From contig NZ_BAAAWO010000001.1 in NCBI RefSeq assembly GCF_039535115.1, positions 2,480,001 to 2,544,000 on the forward strand: 64,000 nt of DNA. The letters are read 5' to 3'. Every line of letters begins with the position of its first letter. Within the stretch, counting starts at the first letter, position 1. Below the pieces are notes generated by a model. It made no database searches, was not told the origin of the DNA, and saw only the letters and a list, made by a program, of their open reading frames with translations. Shown here one piece after another: positions 28,361 to 37,075 of the stretch. The stretch is from Paeniglutamicibacter sulfureus (GTDB taxonomy: Bacteria; Actinomycetota; Actinomycetes; Actinomycetales; Micrococcaceae). A program made the translations under genes and the position numbers.

Positions 28361-28851
28361 TTGACCCCAGCAGCGAAGGGGAAGAGTGTCCCTTCTGCGA
28401 GATCGTTGCGCGGGAAGATCCTGATGCGCGTGAAGTGTATCGGGATGACGACATAGTGGCGTTTTTTCCTACCGAGCCCGCTGTACTCGGACACACCATG
28501 ATTATCCCTCGACCACACGTCGCTGATATCTGGGACCTCAACGAACACCTAGCACAACGCTTGAGCGTAGGGACTCTAGGAATTGCCAACGCGATCCGAC
28601 GGAGTCTAAACCCTGACGGACTGAACATCATCCAGTCCAACGGCGTCGCAGCGAGCCAGTCCGTGATGCACTTGCATGTGCATATTGTGCCGAGGTGGGA
28701 GAACGACCGGATAGGTCGTATCTGGCCGCCCGAAAGCAATTACTCCGAACAGCAAAAAGATAAAGCTTGGGAAAATCTGCGTACCGCTTGCAAGCAACTT
28801 AAAAAGCGCAACGCAACCACAGCAGAATTGCCACGCCTGCGAGCAGAATAA
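28357..28851 (+). CDS. HIT-family nucleotide hydrolase
   Basis: A 164-residue histidine-triad protein. The triad is HLHVHIVP at residues 105-112, a CPFC zinc-binding pair is at 11-14, and the family segment LGHTMIIPRPHV is near residue 44. HIT enzymes cleave nucleotide phosphoramidates, dinucleoside polyphosphates or nucleoside monophosphate conjugates. Its start overlaps the TIR gene's stop (ATGA), so the two proteins are made together. That makes hydrolysis of a NAD- or ADP-ribose-derived compound an attractive inference. Its 3' end overlaps the convergent membrane-protein gene by 53 bp. Confidence 0.9.
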   Translation: MIDPSSEGEECPFCEIVAREDPDAREVYRDDDIVAFFPTEPAVLGHTMIIPRPHVADIWDLNEHLAQRLSVGTLGIANAIRRSLNPDGLNIIQSNGVAASQSVMHLHVHIVPRWENDRIGRIWPPESNYSEQQKDKAWENLRTACKQLKKRNATTAELPRLRAE

Positions 28852-29251
28852 GGCCGTAGTAATCCCGGACCGACCACGACCAGACCACCCGAGACCAAGA
28901 TATCGGATCGCATTGAGCAGAAGTGAGAGTATGGCAGTACTCAGTAGCGTTCATCTCGTAGACGTCAACTTCCCCCTTACGCGCGGCGTCAAACAAGAGG
29001 CGGTACTTGCGCTCCTCGCGCAAGTACCGCGCGTCAACTGTGGCGAACATTAGTAAAGCGAAAACTCCCAGCAAAGCAACCGTCACCGAATGTTTCGTCC
29101 CGGCATACCCGTAGGTAGCAACTGCGACGGTTAATGCCCAACCCTTTGCCACTGCTGACGCCGACGACATACGAGCAATCGCAGACTGAATAAAATCCAG
29201 ATACTGACGCCGCTCTTCTGATGGATATTCCGGCTTGATGTCTGCAGTCAT
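28799..29251 (-). CDS. Small membrane protein, possible effector of the TIR locus
   Basis: A 150-residue protein with three hydrophobic segments: about residues 41-55 (GWALTVAVATYGYAG), 58-77 (VALLGVFALLMFATV) and 131-148 (YYGLILLAGVAILLWLR). Between them lies a charged linker, REERKYRLLFDAARKGEVDVYEM. The layout is like the short SLATT-type or other two- to three-helix membrane effectors found beside nucleotide-signal sensors; I do not recognise the exact family. It is transcribed toward the HIT gene and overlaps its end, an arrangement that keeps the three genes together. Confidence 0.7.
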   Translation of the reverse strand: MTADIKPEYPSEERRQYLDFIQSAIARMSSASAVAKGWALTVAVATYGYAGTKHSVTVALLGVFALLMFATVDARYLREERKYRLLFDAARKGEVDVYEMNATEYCHTLTSAQCDPISWSRVVWSWSVRDYYGLILLAGVAILLWLRCAF

Positions 29252-29398
29252 TATCTGACAATAACGTATCTCACGTGGGCATCCCGTAGATTCAGTCCGG
29301 AACCAACGCGGTATGTTGGCATGTCATGTACCTGAGCATTAACCTCGTATGCGCTAACCCATCCCTACTCATATCTACGATCCTGCCCACCTCGGGCT

Positions 29399-29518
29399 CT
29401 ACTTCTTAGGCGGCTGAGGCGGTCTTTCCACAAACTGTGGCGACACGGGATATTTGGTAGGTTTCTGGCCTTCTTTGATCTGCCCTGGACCGTTCGATCT
29501 ATCCTTATTTTCACTCAC
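29399..29518 (-). CDS. Tiny proline-rich hydrophilic protein
   Basis: GTG 29518 to TAG 29399 encodes 39 residues beginning (M)SENKDRSNGPG and ending QFVERPPQPPKK. A purine-rich GAGAGG lies 7 nt upstream of the GTG. The composition (Lys, Pro, Gln, no hydrophobic core) is protein-like and not a shadow of any gene. It is divergent from the DUF6338-like membrane-protein gene 70 bp away and may be its partner. The function is unknown. Confidence 0.5.
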   Translation of the reverse strand: MSENKDRSNGPGQIKEGQKPTKYPVSPQFVERPPQPPKK

Positions 29519-29588
29519 ATTATGTCCTCTCTTCGGTGCTTCAACCAACGCTCCAAGTCTCTACTATTGAAAGCCAGAGCGCGAACCC

Positions 29589-30257
29589 ATGCCTACAGAA
29601 CCACTCGCCGCAGCCATATACATTTTCTTCCTAATGCCAGGCATCGCTTATCTATTTCAAAGCGAAAAGCATCGAGCCACTCGTCGCCGCTCGGCATTCA
29701 GGGAAACCTCGGCGGTGGTCGTTTCAAGTGCGATCTGCCTGCTAGTGCCACTTGTATTTTTGGCTGTTGCAACGTTTCCTTTTCCTGCTCTGCGTCCCTA
29801 CTTTGCTGGGTTCCTGTCGAGATCCGATGTCATCTTCTATGCAGATCCAGTGGGATATTTCCTCGCCCTTATCTTCTTCCTTTGCTTGGCGACTCTGCTT
29901 GGCTTCATCTTAGGGACATCACGGGTACAAACGTGGCTTCGCAACATCGGGGGAAAGCCTTTGATTGACCGCGACCGTTCAGGCTGGACGAAGACGTTTG
30001 AAGCCATGGGGCCAGCCATAGTTGTGGCTAGCTTGCAATTGAAGACAGGCACATGGATCCAAGGCGAAGTAGCTAGCTACAACACCACACCCGAGGACAC
30101 CGATGAGCGCTCTCTTGTCCTCTCAGGCAGCATCCTCGTCCGCAGCGCGGCAGCAAAAAAGGCTGAACGAGTGGCAGAAGGGCAACAAATGGTAATTCAA
30201 TCCTCAGAGATCGAACACATGACAGTCAGTTATCTGAGACCTCCCGCTACCCGGTAG
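29589..30257 (+). CDS. DUF6338-like membrane protein
   Basis: A 222-residue protein with three hydrophobic segments: the N-terminus (IYIFFLMPGIAYLF), about residues 45-64 and about 86-106. A soluble C-terminal domain contains LKTGTWIQGEVASYN and LVLSGSILVRS. The opening with RRRSAFRETS and the GTWIQG-type strand fit the actinobacterial DUF6338 family as I remember it. The role is unknown. It has lower G+C than the chromosomal-type genes around it and a divergent proline-rich mini-gene upstream. Confidence 0.7.
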   Translation: MPTEPLAAAIYIFFLMPGIAYLFQSEKHRATRRRSAFRETSAVVVSSAICLLVPLVFLAVATFPFPALRPYFAGFLSRSDVIFYADPVGYFLALIFFLCLATLLGFILGTSRVQTWLRNIGGKPLIDRDRSGWTKTFEAMGPAIVVASLQLKTGTWIQGEVASYNTTPEDTDERSLVLSGSILVRSAAAKKAERVAEGQQMVIQSSEIEHMTVSYLRPPATR

Positions 30258-30597
30258 GGGGGTACCCGTGGCGCAAGCCGTCCTTTAAGTTAGAGGCACT
30301 ATGTTGAAGGAACAAAAGAACCGACAAAGGCCCCTCATGGTCAACCATGCGCCTGAGAAGAGCCACGTCCTGCTGAGACATTTACTCCGTCGGTAGCCCC
30401 CCACATTGGAATGACGCCCCGTTCGCGTCAAAGTGAACCGTCCTGCGAATCATGCCGTCGTATTACGAGAGGCATGAAAACCGGGCCACCTCAGATTTCG
30501 TCAACGTGAACATGTCCGATTAGCTTCCAAGAGCATGCAAGAAAAGCGTCAATAAAAACGAAGTCGTGATCCCAACCAGACGTTTTTCACTCGGCGC
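30258..30597. other. Intergenic region
   Basis: About 340 bp. I see no gene, strong hairpin or repeat beyond a GC-rich CCGGTAGGGGGGTACC patch at the left end. It should contain the promoter of the CoiA-like gene. Confidence 0.4.
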
Positions 30598-31935
30598 GTG
30601 ACGTCGGCTGAGGCATACCCCAAGCGGACACTAGAGACCCGGGATGCATGGAACTTGTTAGCAACAGCGGCCAAAGCAGTGGGTTCTGTGGTTGAATCTG
30701 TCCATCGGGGTTCATGGGGCATCCCGAACACTGCCATGGGGGCGCAGATGCTGCTGGTTGCGATGCTTGACGGGGAACGAATAGATGCCACTGCGCGCAC
30801 GCCCGAATCGTGGGCAGCGCTGCAGGCATCGGAAGACCGGAAGCGGCTTGTGCTTCCCGGGTGCAATATCCGGGCTGTCGCAAAAACCCGGGGACCGGAC
30901 ACCAGATTCTTTGCCCATCACCAGGGAATGGACTGCGCTGTTGACCACGGCGGGGAATCGGCGCAACACCTGGCCATGAAGGAAGCCCTGGCCCAAGGGA
31001 TAGACGCGGTGCCCGGCTGGCATGCCGTCATCGAATATCCACACCCCACCCGCGAGTGGATCATCGACGTGCTGGCGATATCCGACGACAGACACCACCG
31101 TGTCGCCTTCGAAGTGCAGCTCTCATCCCAGACACCGGCGAACTATGTCCGCCGGACCCAGAGATACTTCGACAGCGGGGCCTTCCCGGTGTGGCTGGTG
31201 CCTCGCAACCTTGAATACAGCCCCGTGCGGATACCGACCGTGGTCACGGGATTCGGCAAGGAATCGGAAATCCCAGAAAACCATGCGGATCTCCTCAACT
31301 TGGAGATCACGCACAATCTCGCCCTGTCGCAGGGCACCCTGGGTGACTTCGTTGCGGGCCTGTTGGTCAATGGCCCGCAGGGAAACCCTGGATCACCGCA
31401 GGAACAGCAAGACAGGATGGACAAAGAACGCAAGCGGTGGATCGCAGAGCAGCGCGCCGACGCCGAGCGCCTTGTAAAGGCCAAGGAAGCTGTCGAGAGA
31501 ACGAACCGGGGCAGTGTGGCTCCGGAGAAGGCCTTTGGGCCATACACCGTCCATACCGAATCGGGCCCCTTTGTCTGGGCGACATTGACGGATTGCTGGA
31601 AATGCCGGCAGCAGATGATGGTGTGGGAAGCGCGCAGTCTCCGTCCCGGCGAGCAATACTCATCGGCGCCACGGGTCTCCGTGAAAGCCGAAGTAGGCCA
31701 GAAGCGGTACGAAAACCACCCAGATGTCCACCAGGCGGTGAACACCTGGATTACCCGGTCCGGGGCTGCTGCCACCAAGGCGCAGATCGAAACCAGGCAT
31801 AGCCAAGGCGCGGGAGGAGAATACAGCGCCTTCGTGTGTCCAAGCTGCAGGGCCCTCATGGGACAGATCTACATAGCGCAGATCAACACGGAGCACTGGT
31901 CAGTCATCAGCGCTCCCCTGCTCCGGAGGACTTGA
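30598..31935 (+). CDS. CoiA-like competence/nuclease-family protein
   Basis: A 445-residue protein. Residues about 100-205 carry the CoiA-type block: FFAHHQGMDCAVDHGGESAQHLAMKEAL, then EWIIDVLAI (acidic), FEVQLSSQT (E-x-Q, a variant PD-(D/E)xK centre), and YFDSGAFPVWLVP. Downstream are a charged coiled segment (residues about 270-305) and two CxxC pairs (CWKC near 341, CPSC near 416) that may bind zinc. CoiA acts in transformation in Firmicutes; actinobacterial relatives are uncharacterised. The start may be GTG 30598 or ATG 30736 (MGAQMLL). No competence genes are near. Confidence 0.7.
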   Translation: MTSAEAYPKRTLETRDAWNLLATAAKAVGSVVESVHRGSWGIPNTAMGAQMLLVAMLDGERIDATARTPESWAALQASEDRKRLVLPGCNIRAVAKTRGPDTRFFAHHQGMDCAVDHGGESAQHLAMKEALAQGIDAVPGWHAVIEYPHPTREWIIDVLAISDDRHHRVAFEVQLSSQTPANYVRRTQRYFDSGAFPVWLVPRNLEYSPVRIPTVVTGFGKESEIPENHADLLNLEITHNLALSQGTLGDFVAGLLVNGPQGNPGSPQEQQDRMDKERKRWIAEQRADAERLVKAKEAVERTNRGSVAPEKAFGPYTVHTESGPFVWATLTDCWKCRQQMMVWEARSLRPGEQYSSAPRVSVKAEVGQKRYENHPDVHQAVNTWITRSGAAATKAQIETRHSQGAGGEYSAFVCPSCRALMGQIYIAQINTEHWSVISAPLLRRT

Positions 31936-32343
31936 GGTCCGCGGTCCGTAGTGTTCCCATACATGGTTCCGGACTGGGGTTCCTGAGACGAAGACGAGCC
32001 AGACACGTTGTTGAGATCAACCGCATCCCCGACGGCACGGCAATGGACGTCCATCCAACTGATGATGCTCGGCACCGTATGTGATCGCAATAAAGGATCC
32101 TTTGTTGAGACGATTTAGGTTCAAGCTATTTGCACACCGCAAAACCCCTTTGGTCCTCGTCACCATTGCGCCGCCTGCTCTCCCCTGCCCGAGACATGAG
32201 GTCCGCGTTCACTCCCCGCTCGGGCAGGAAAGCGGGTCTTAGCATCGAATGCCCCAGTAGGACTTGCATCGACAACCACAAAAACCATGAGTGATACAGG
32301 TTACAAATAGTTCCCGAAAACTATTGACCGGTCATTACCTTCA
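31936..32343. other. Intergenic region before the GntR gene, with a hairpin
   Basis: About 400 bp without a gene. CCTGCCCGAG at 32184-32193 and CTCGGGCAGG at 32219-32228 form a perfect 10-bp stem with a 25-nt loop, which may end transcription from the left. The last 40 bp hold the GntR operator elements listed next. Confidence 0.5.
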
Positions 32344-32356
32344 ATGTACGGTCAAT
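32306..32356. promoter_or_regulatory. Putative GntR/HutC operator and promoter
   Basis: AATAGT (32306) and ACTATT (32320) form an inverted repeat. Just after it, TGACCGGTCA (32325-32334) is a perfect palindrome, and a third half-site GGTCAAT lies at 32350-32356. The sites sit over the expected promoter and start of the GntR gene, so autoregulation is likely. Confidence 0.55.
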
Positions 32357-32358
32357 TC

Positions 32359-33072
32359 ATGAACACTCCGATGTACCTGACCATTAGGTCCGGGTTAGAA
32401 GCGCAGATCCAGTCAGGTGAGTTGCCCCCCGGCGCCAAAATGCCCACCGAGGCCGAATTGCAGGCAGAGCACGGCATTAGCCGCTCCGTTGCCCAGCGGG
32501 TCTTGAATGACCTTGCCAGCGCAGGCTTGGTTATCAGGCAAAAGCGATTAGGCACGCATGTTGCAGAGGGGGCTCGCCAAGTGAACCTGCTTCGCTCGGT
32601 AGACCCAAGGCTGGGAAGCGCCAACCTTCCGGGTCGCTTGGTCACGGTATCGGCTGAGGTGTTGACCGCGGGGAAGGCCGAAGTCGAAGTTCCCGGCATT
32701 GACAACGATGCCCCGGTCATCCAGCTGATTCGCGTTCGGCACGATCTGGACGACACCCCAATCGTTGTCGAAGTCGCCGCGATTCCCTTCGGGCTGGCGC
32801 CAAGACTGCTCGATGAGCAGCTTGAAACCGTGTCCATTCGTGCACACTTCACCCAGACCGGTGTGCCGATCGCATCGTCGAGGATGTACTTCGATCCAAT
32901 CCTGCTGGACCAAGGCAAGGCCGACCTGCTTGGTATCGAACCCGGAGTGGCAGTGCTCAGGCGGCGCCGCTTCATGTGGCAACCCAACGGCCAGATCGCG
33001 GAATCCGCGGCCTACTACCTTCGTCCCGACGCACTCGAGTTCTACGTCGAGTACACCGACCAAAACGGCTAG
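32359..33072 (+). CDS. GntR-family regulator with UTRA domain (HutC subfamily)
   Basis: A 237-residue regulator. The N-terminal winged helix shows MYLTIRSGLEAQIQSGELPPG, MPTEAELQAEHGISRSVAQRVLNDL and GLVIRQKRLGTHV. The C-terminal UTRA effector domain runs from about residue 85 to the end, with EVAAIPFGLAP and AAYYLRPDALEFYV. ATG 32359 is preferred, since ATG 32344 lies within the operator-like repeats. It is the first gene before an ABC importer, a FAD oxidoreductase and an octopine-dehydrogenase-family protein on the same strand, and presumably senses their substrate. Confidence 0.88.
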   Translation: MNTPMYLTIRSGLEAQIQSGELPPGAKMPTEAELQAEHGISRSVAQRVLNDLASAGLVIRQKRLGTHVAEGARQVNLLRSVDPRLGSANLPGRLVTVSAEVLTAGKAEVEVPGIDNDAPVIQLIRVRHDLDDTPIVVEVAAIPFGLAPRLLDEQLETVSIRAHFTQTGVPIASSRMYFDPILLDQGKADLLGIEPGVAVLRRRRFMWQPNGQIAESAAYYLRPDALEFYVEYTDQNG

Positions 33073-33133
33073 ACACTCTTAGGTCATTCGACCCCAGAGC
33101 CCATGGAAACTCATATGTTCAGGAGACAACCCA

Positions 33134-34045
33134 GTGAAGAAAGTAGCAATCTTTGCCCTAACCGCGATGGTGGGCCTGATTGGACTCAGTGGATGCGCAA
33201 ACCCCACAGACGACGATGGAGGCCAGCAAGCCGGAAGCGGTGACATCGTCGCGTCCGTGCAGAAGGACGACACCATCGCCGCCATGTTGCCGAAAGAGAT
33301 CAGTGATCAGGGTGGCTTCACTGCATCCATAAACGCCGACGTGGCCCCCATCAAGTTCATTGACAGCGACGGTGAGATCACGGGCCTGAACCCGGAACTG
33401 CTTCGGGCAGCTGCCAGGGTCCTTGGCACAGAGGTCAAGTTTCAGGAAGGAACATTTGATGCCATGGTTCCGGGCCTGGAAGCCAAACGCTATGACGCCA
33501 TCGCGTCGGTAGCGGACTTCGTCGAACGGCAGAAGAATATCGACTTCATCGACTACCTCAAGAATGGAACAGCGGTTCTCGCATCCTCGGACCTGGAACA
33601 GGACGAATTGACGCTCGACCAGCTATGCGGGTTGAACGTCGGGTACTCCCGTGGAACCTCGCAGCAGGGAAACCTGGAGAAAGCAGTCGAGGACTGCGCC
33701 GCAAAGGGCCAGCCAGCACTCCAAATCAATGGCTACCAGGGTGCTGGGCCCGGGATCTTGTCAGTGAAGAGCGGCAAAGCGGACGCGTTCTGGGGAGACC
33801 TCCCGCAGATGCTTTACAACGTCAAGAAGGATCCTGGCCTCTTCAAGATCATTTACACCGAGCAAAAAAGCGTGCTTGGGATCGGCATCAACAAGGAGGA
33901 CCCAGAACTCCGTGACGCCCTTCAGGCCGCACTACTCAAGCTGGTGGAAGACGGGACCTACGACGCCTTGCTTGAGAAGTGGGCCCTGGAAGGCTTCGGA
34001 ATCCCAAGCATGAACATCAACAGTGATATCAAACTCGGGAAATAG
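33134..34045 (+). CDS. ABC transporter substrate-binding lipoprotein (polar amino acid/opine type)
   Basis: A 303-residue family-3 solute-binding protein. The lipoprotein signal has a basic start, a hydrophobic run and the lipobox LSGC with Cys near residue 21. The mature part has the family-3 lobes (INADVAPIKFIDSDGEITGLNPELL, GLNVGYSRGTSQQGNLE). GTG 33134 has AGGAGA about 9 nt upstream. It is paralogous in layout to the gene at 13794. It delivers an amino-acid-like ligand; the downstream oxidoreductase and octopine-DH-family genes point to an opine or N-substituted amino acid. Confidence 0.88.
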   Translation: MKKVAIFALTAMVGLIGLSGCANPTDDDGGQQAGSGDIVASVQKDDTIAAMLPKEISDQGGFTASINADVAPIKFIDSDGEITGLNPELLRAAARVLGTEVKFQEGTFDAMVPGLEAKRYDAIASVADFVERQKNIDFIDYLKNGTAVLASSDLEQDELTLDQLCGLNVGYSRGTSQQGNLEKAVEDCAAKGQPALQINGYQGAGPGILSVKSGKADAFWGDLPQMLYNVKKDPGLFKIIYTEQKSVLGIGINKEDPELRDALQAALLKLVEDGTYDALLEKWALEGFGIPSMNINSDIKLGK

Positions 34046-34048
34046 GCC

Positions 34049-34990
34049 ATGTCCACTCCACAAACACAATGGAAGAATCCCCCCTTCACAAGAGGGAAAG
34101 CCCAAGAATTGGCTTCCCTGCAGATCAGGCCCAGGGTCGGGATTGCGCAGTGGGTCAGTTATGCCTTCGCCGCATATATGATCCTGGTGCTGATCCAGTT
34201 CTTCGGATTCAACGAGAACTGGCGATGGGATGTGGTCTTCTCCTACCTATTCAGCCAGGTGGTCATGAATGGGCTGCTGAACACCATCTACCTGACCGTC
34301 CTCACTACCGTTTTGGGGCTCATTCTGGGGGTGATCACGGCTTGGTGCCGCATGTCGAACCTGGTGGTTCTTCGGACGTTTGCGCTGGGCTACATCTGGA
34401 TTATGCGGGCCATGCCTCCACTGGTCATGCTGCTGGTGGTGTTCTTCTTCGGAGCGCTTGTTCCGACGCTAAGCATCGGCATTCCGTTCGGTCCCAGCAT
34501 TGCGGAAGTACCCACCAACGATGTCATTTCACGTTTCAGCGCCGCGGTCATCGGCCTGGCCATCTACCTCGGTGCGTACTCGGCGGAGATCTTCCGCGGC
34601 GGTGTCATGGCCCTGCACTCCGGCCAGTTTGAGGCGTGCAAGTCGTTGGGAATACCACCGTTCAGGGCGTACCAAAAAATTCTCGGACCCCAACTCATTC
34701 GAGTCATCACGCCCTCGATGGCGAACGAGGTCATCACCATCTTCAAGAGCACCTCGCTCGTTTCAGTCATCGGCTACGCCGAGCTGCTGACCACCGTGCA
34801 GACCATCTATGCCAGGAATTTCGAGACCATCCCACTCTTGATGGTCGCGGTCATCTGGTACCTGGTCCTCACAAGCATCGCCATGGTCGGGCAATCGAAA
34901 CTGGAAAAGCGGTTCGGCCGAGGCTTTGCCCGAAAGAACCTCGGTCGCCCCAAAGCATTGAAAGCCGGACTCGGCAAGGGAGAGAAATGA
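34049..34990 (+). CDS. ABC transporter permease (polar amino acid type)
   Basis: A 313-residue HisM-type permease with the EAA loop SGQFEACKSLGIPPFRAYQKILGPQLIR (read in parts) and FKSTSLVSVIGYAELL after it. It starts 3 nt after the binding-protein stop, and its TGA overlaps the ATG of the ATPase gene. A single permease suggests a homodimer. Confidence 0.9.
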   Translation: MSTPQTQWKNPPFTRGKAQELASLQIRPRVGIAQWVSYAFAAYMILVLIQFFGFNENWRWDVVFSYLFSQVVMNGLLNTIYLTVLTTVLGLILGVITAWCRMSNLVVLRTFALGYIWIMRAMPPLVMLLVVFFFGALVPTLSIGIPFGPSIAEVPTNDVISRFSAAVIGLAIYLGAYSAEIFRGGVMALHSGQFEACKSLGIPPFRAYQKILGPQLIRVITPSMANEVITIFKSTSLVSVIGYAELLTTVQTIYARNFETIPLLMVAVIWYLVLTSIAMVGQSKLEKRFGRGFARKNLGRPKALKAGLGKGEK

Positions 34991-35775
34991 CAGACCAAAC
35001 GACAGCTGAGGCCCCGATGCTCCAACTCGTTGGCGTCAGCAAGCACTTCGGCGAGCTACGGGCGGTGGACGATGTGAGCCTGGACATCACCGCCGGCTCT
35101 GTCACCTGCATCGTCGGGCCCTCGGGCTCAGGAAAAAGCACGCTGCTCCGCACCGTCAACATGATGGAGGAGATCGATGGCGGCGCCATCTTCTTCGAAG
35201 GCGAGATGATTGGCCACGAAGTCCGCAACGGGCACAGAGTACCTGTATCGAAAGCCGTGGCGCGTCGACAAACCCTTAACTTCGGGATGGTGTTCCAGCA
35301 CTTCAACCTCTTTCCCAACTACACCGCGCTGGAAAACGTTACTGTTCCCCCCGTTCTCACGGGCCGGGCGGACAAAGCGGCTGCTCGCGCCACCGGACTG
35401 CGCGTCCTTGAACAGGTAGGCCTGATCGGAAGAAAAGATCATTATCCGAACCAGCTCTCGGGTGGGCAGCAACAGCGCGTGGCCATCGCTCGGGCGCTGG
35501 CCATGGAACCGAAGGTTCTGCTCTTTGACGAACCAACGAGTGCATTGGATCCCGAATTGGTGAGCGAGGTGCTGGGAGTCATGCGGGCCCTCGCGGAACG
35601 CGGGGCAACGATGATCATCGTCACCCACGAAATGCGGTTTGCCGAAGATGTGGCCGATGAAGTCGTCATGATGGACGCTGGCCGAATCATCGAACGTGGC
35701 GCTCCGTCGGAGATTTTGCACAACCCCACAACGGAAAGGGCGAAGAAGTTCTTTGCCTCGGTTGGAACCCTCTAA
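34987..35775 (+). CDS. ABC transporter ATP-binding protein (polar amino acid type)
   Basis: A 262-residue ATPase. It has Walker [29 protein letters not shown], Walker [15 protein letters not shown] and H-loop IVTHEM. ATG 34987 overlaps the permease stop (ATGA); the longer open frame upstream is a shadow inside the permease gene. It completes the importer with the two preceding genes. Confidence 0.92.
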   Translation: MTDQTTAEAPMLQLVGVSKHFGELRAVDDVSLDITAGSVTCIVGPSGSGKSTLLRTVNMMEEIDGGAIFFEGEMIGHEVRNGHRVPVSKAVARRQTLNFGMVFQHFNLFPNYTALENVTVPPVLTGRADKAAARATGLRVLEQVGLIGRKDHYPNQLSGGQQQRVAIARALAMEPKVLLFDEPTSALDPELVSEVLGVMRALAERGATMIIVTHEMRFAEDVADEVVMMDAGRIIERGAPSEILHNPTTERAKKFFASVGTL

Positions 35776-35798
35776 ACCCTGAAAGGGCTTGATCAGCA

Positions 35799-36941
35799 GT
35801 GAAGCAAAAAGTAATTGTCATCGGTGCCGGAATCATCGGCTGCAGTCTCGCGGACGAGCTTAGCCGCCGCGGGGCGGCCGTGACCGTGATAGACGCAGCC
35901 GAGGCGGGCGCCGGCACCAGCGCTGCCACCTTCGCCTGGGTTAATTCGAACAACAAGACACCGGTGGAGTATGCAGACCTCAATCTGCTCGGACTCCAAG
36001 CCCACGAGCGCGCTGCCCGGGCAGCCGACCACGGCGGAGACAGATGGTTCCACCAGATCGGCACGGTGCAGATTGCCCAAACCGATGACGAGATGCTCGC
36101 CATTGAGCGCAAGGTCGAGAAGCTGATTGCAAATGGCTATGAGGCGCAACTGCTGACTCCGGACAAAGTTCGGGAAAGCGAGCCTGCACTCTCCCTGGAC
36201 CGCCTGGCCGGTGGCGCACTCTATCCAAAGGAAGGATGGATAGATGTGCAAACCATGTGCATGACCCTCATCGGCCGGGCCATCGAAGCCGGGACTACTT
36301 TTGCTCCCTACGAGACCGTGACCGATATCCAGGCAACCCGCGTAACCACGATCACCAAAGACGGATCGACTCGACACCACGATGGGGATGTAGTGATCCT
36401 TGCCGCCGGCAACGGCAGCAAGCGCATTCTTGCCGCGGGAGGCATGGATTTTCCAACGCTCGATCCCGCAGTCCACGGTGTCCAAGCCGGAACAGAGAAC
36501 ACGGGAATAGGGATCATCAGCACCACCGGTCCCATCAACTCCGGCATCCGCCACCTGGTACGCGCATCAGGCATAGCCATGAGGCCCGCGCGCAACGGCG
36601 GAATCACCTTTGCCGACCACCCCACCGGTGGCAAATGGGACCTTGGAGACCCCAGGATCTGGACGGTGCCAGCCCTCCTCCTCGAGCGCGCCCGCGAGCT
36701 CTATCCCGTCCTGAAGGACACGGCCACCGAAAATGTGAGTCTGGGTATCCGCGTGCTCCCTGAAGACGGACTAACCATTGCCGACTGGGTCACCGAAAAC
36801 AAGTCGATTTACGCCGTGGCCACCCACAGCGGGGTAACACTGTCGGCTCATCTCGCCGGTGCCGTCGCAGAGGAAGTACTCACCGGGAATCGTCATCAGT
36901 CGCTCAACACCTTCAGCCTGTCGAGGTTCGCAACAACCTAA
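35799..36941 (+). CDS. FAD-dependent oxidoreductase (DAO family; opine/amine oxidase-like)
   Basis: A 380-residue D-amino-acid-oxidase-superfamily flavoprotein. The N-terminal dinucleotide motif is VIVIGAGIIGCSLADEL, followed by an acidic ribose-binding region (VIDAAEAGAGTSAATF). The C-terminal FAD closure VATHSGVTLSAHLAG is near residue 345. Such enzymes oxidise secondary amines and N-alkyl amino acids, including opines, to amine plus keto acid. GTG 35799 is 23 nt after the ATPase stop, so it is in the same operon. Breakdown of the imported opine-like solute is the natural role; this is inference from context. Confidence 0.85.
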   Translation: MKQKVIVIGAGIIGCSLADELSRRGAAVTVIDAAEAGAGTSAATFAWVNSNNKTPVEYADLNLLGLQAHERAARAADHGGDRWFHQIGTVQIAQTDDEMLAIERKVEKLIANGYEAQLLTPDKVRESEPALSLDRLAGGALYPKEGWIDVQTMCMTLIGRAIEAGTTFAPYETVTDIQATRVTTITKDGSTRHHDGDVVILAAGNGSKRILAAGGMDFPTLDPAVHGVQAGTENTGIGIISTTGPINSGIRHLVRASGIAMRPARNGGITFADHPTGGKWDLGDPRIWTVPALLLERARELYPVLKDTATENVSLGIRVLPEDGLTIADWVTENKSIYAVATHSGVTLSAHLAGAVAEEVLTGNRHQSLNTFSLSRFATT

Positions 36942-37075
36942 CGAGGCATAGCTTTTGCCCGGTGGGAACTGGAAGCGCATCCACCCCACCGGGCCCTTCC
37001 CGGTGCCGACCACCACGCTCCGCAACAGCCTGCCAGGGACTTGGGTCTGTTCGCATAGAAAAGAAAAGAGTAAGC

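Noticed and set aside
27875..28851. A complete classical Thoeris system
   Set aside because: No SIR2-SLOG or macro-domain ThsA could be found nearby; only the TIR component matches.
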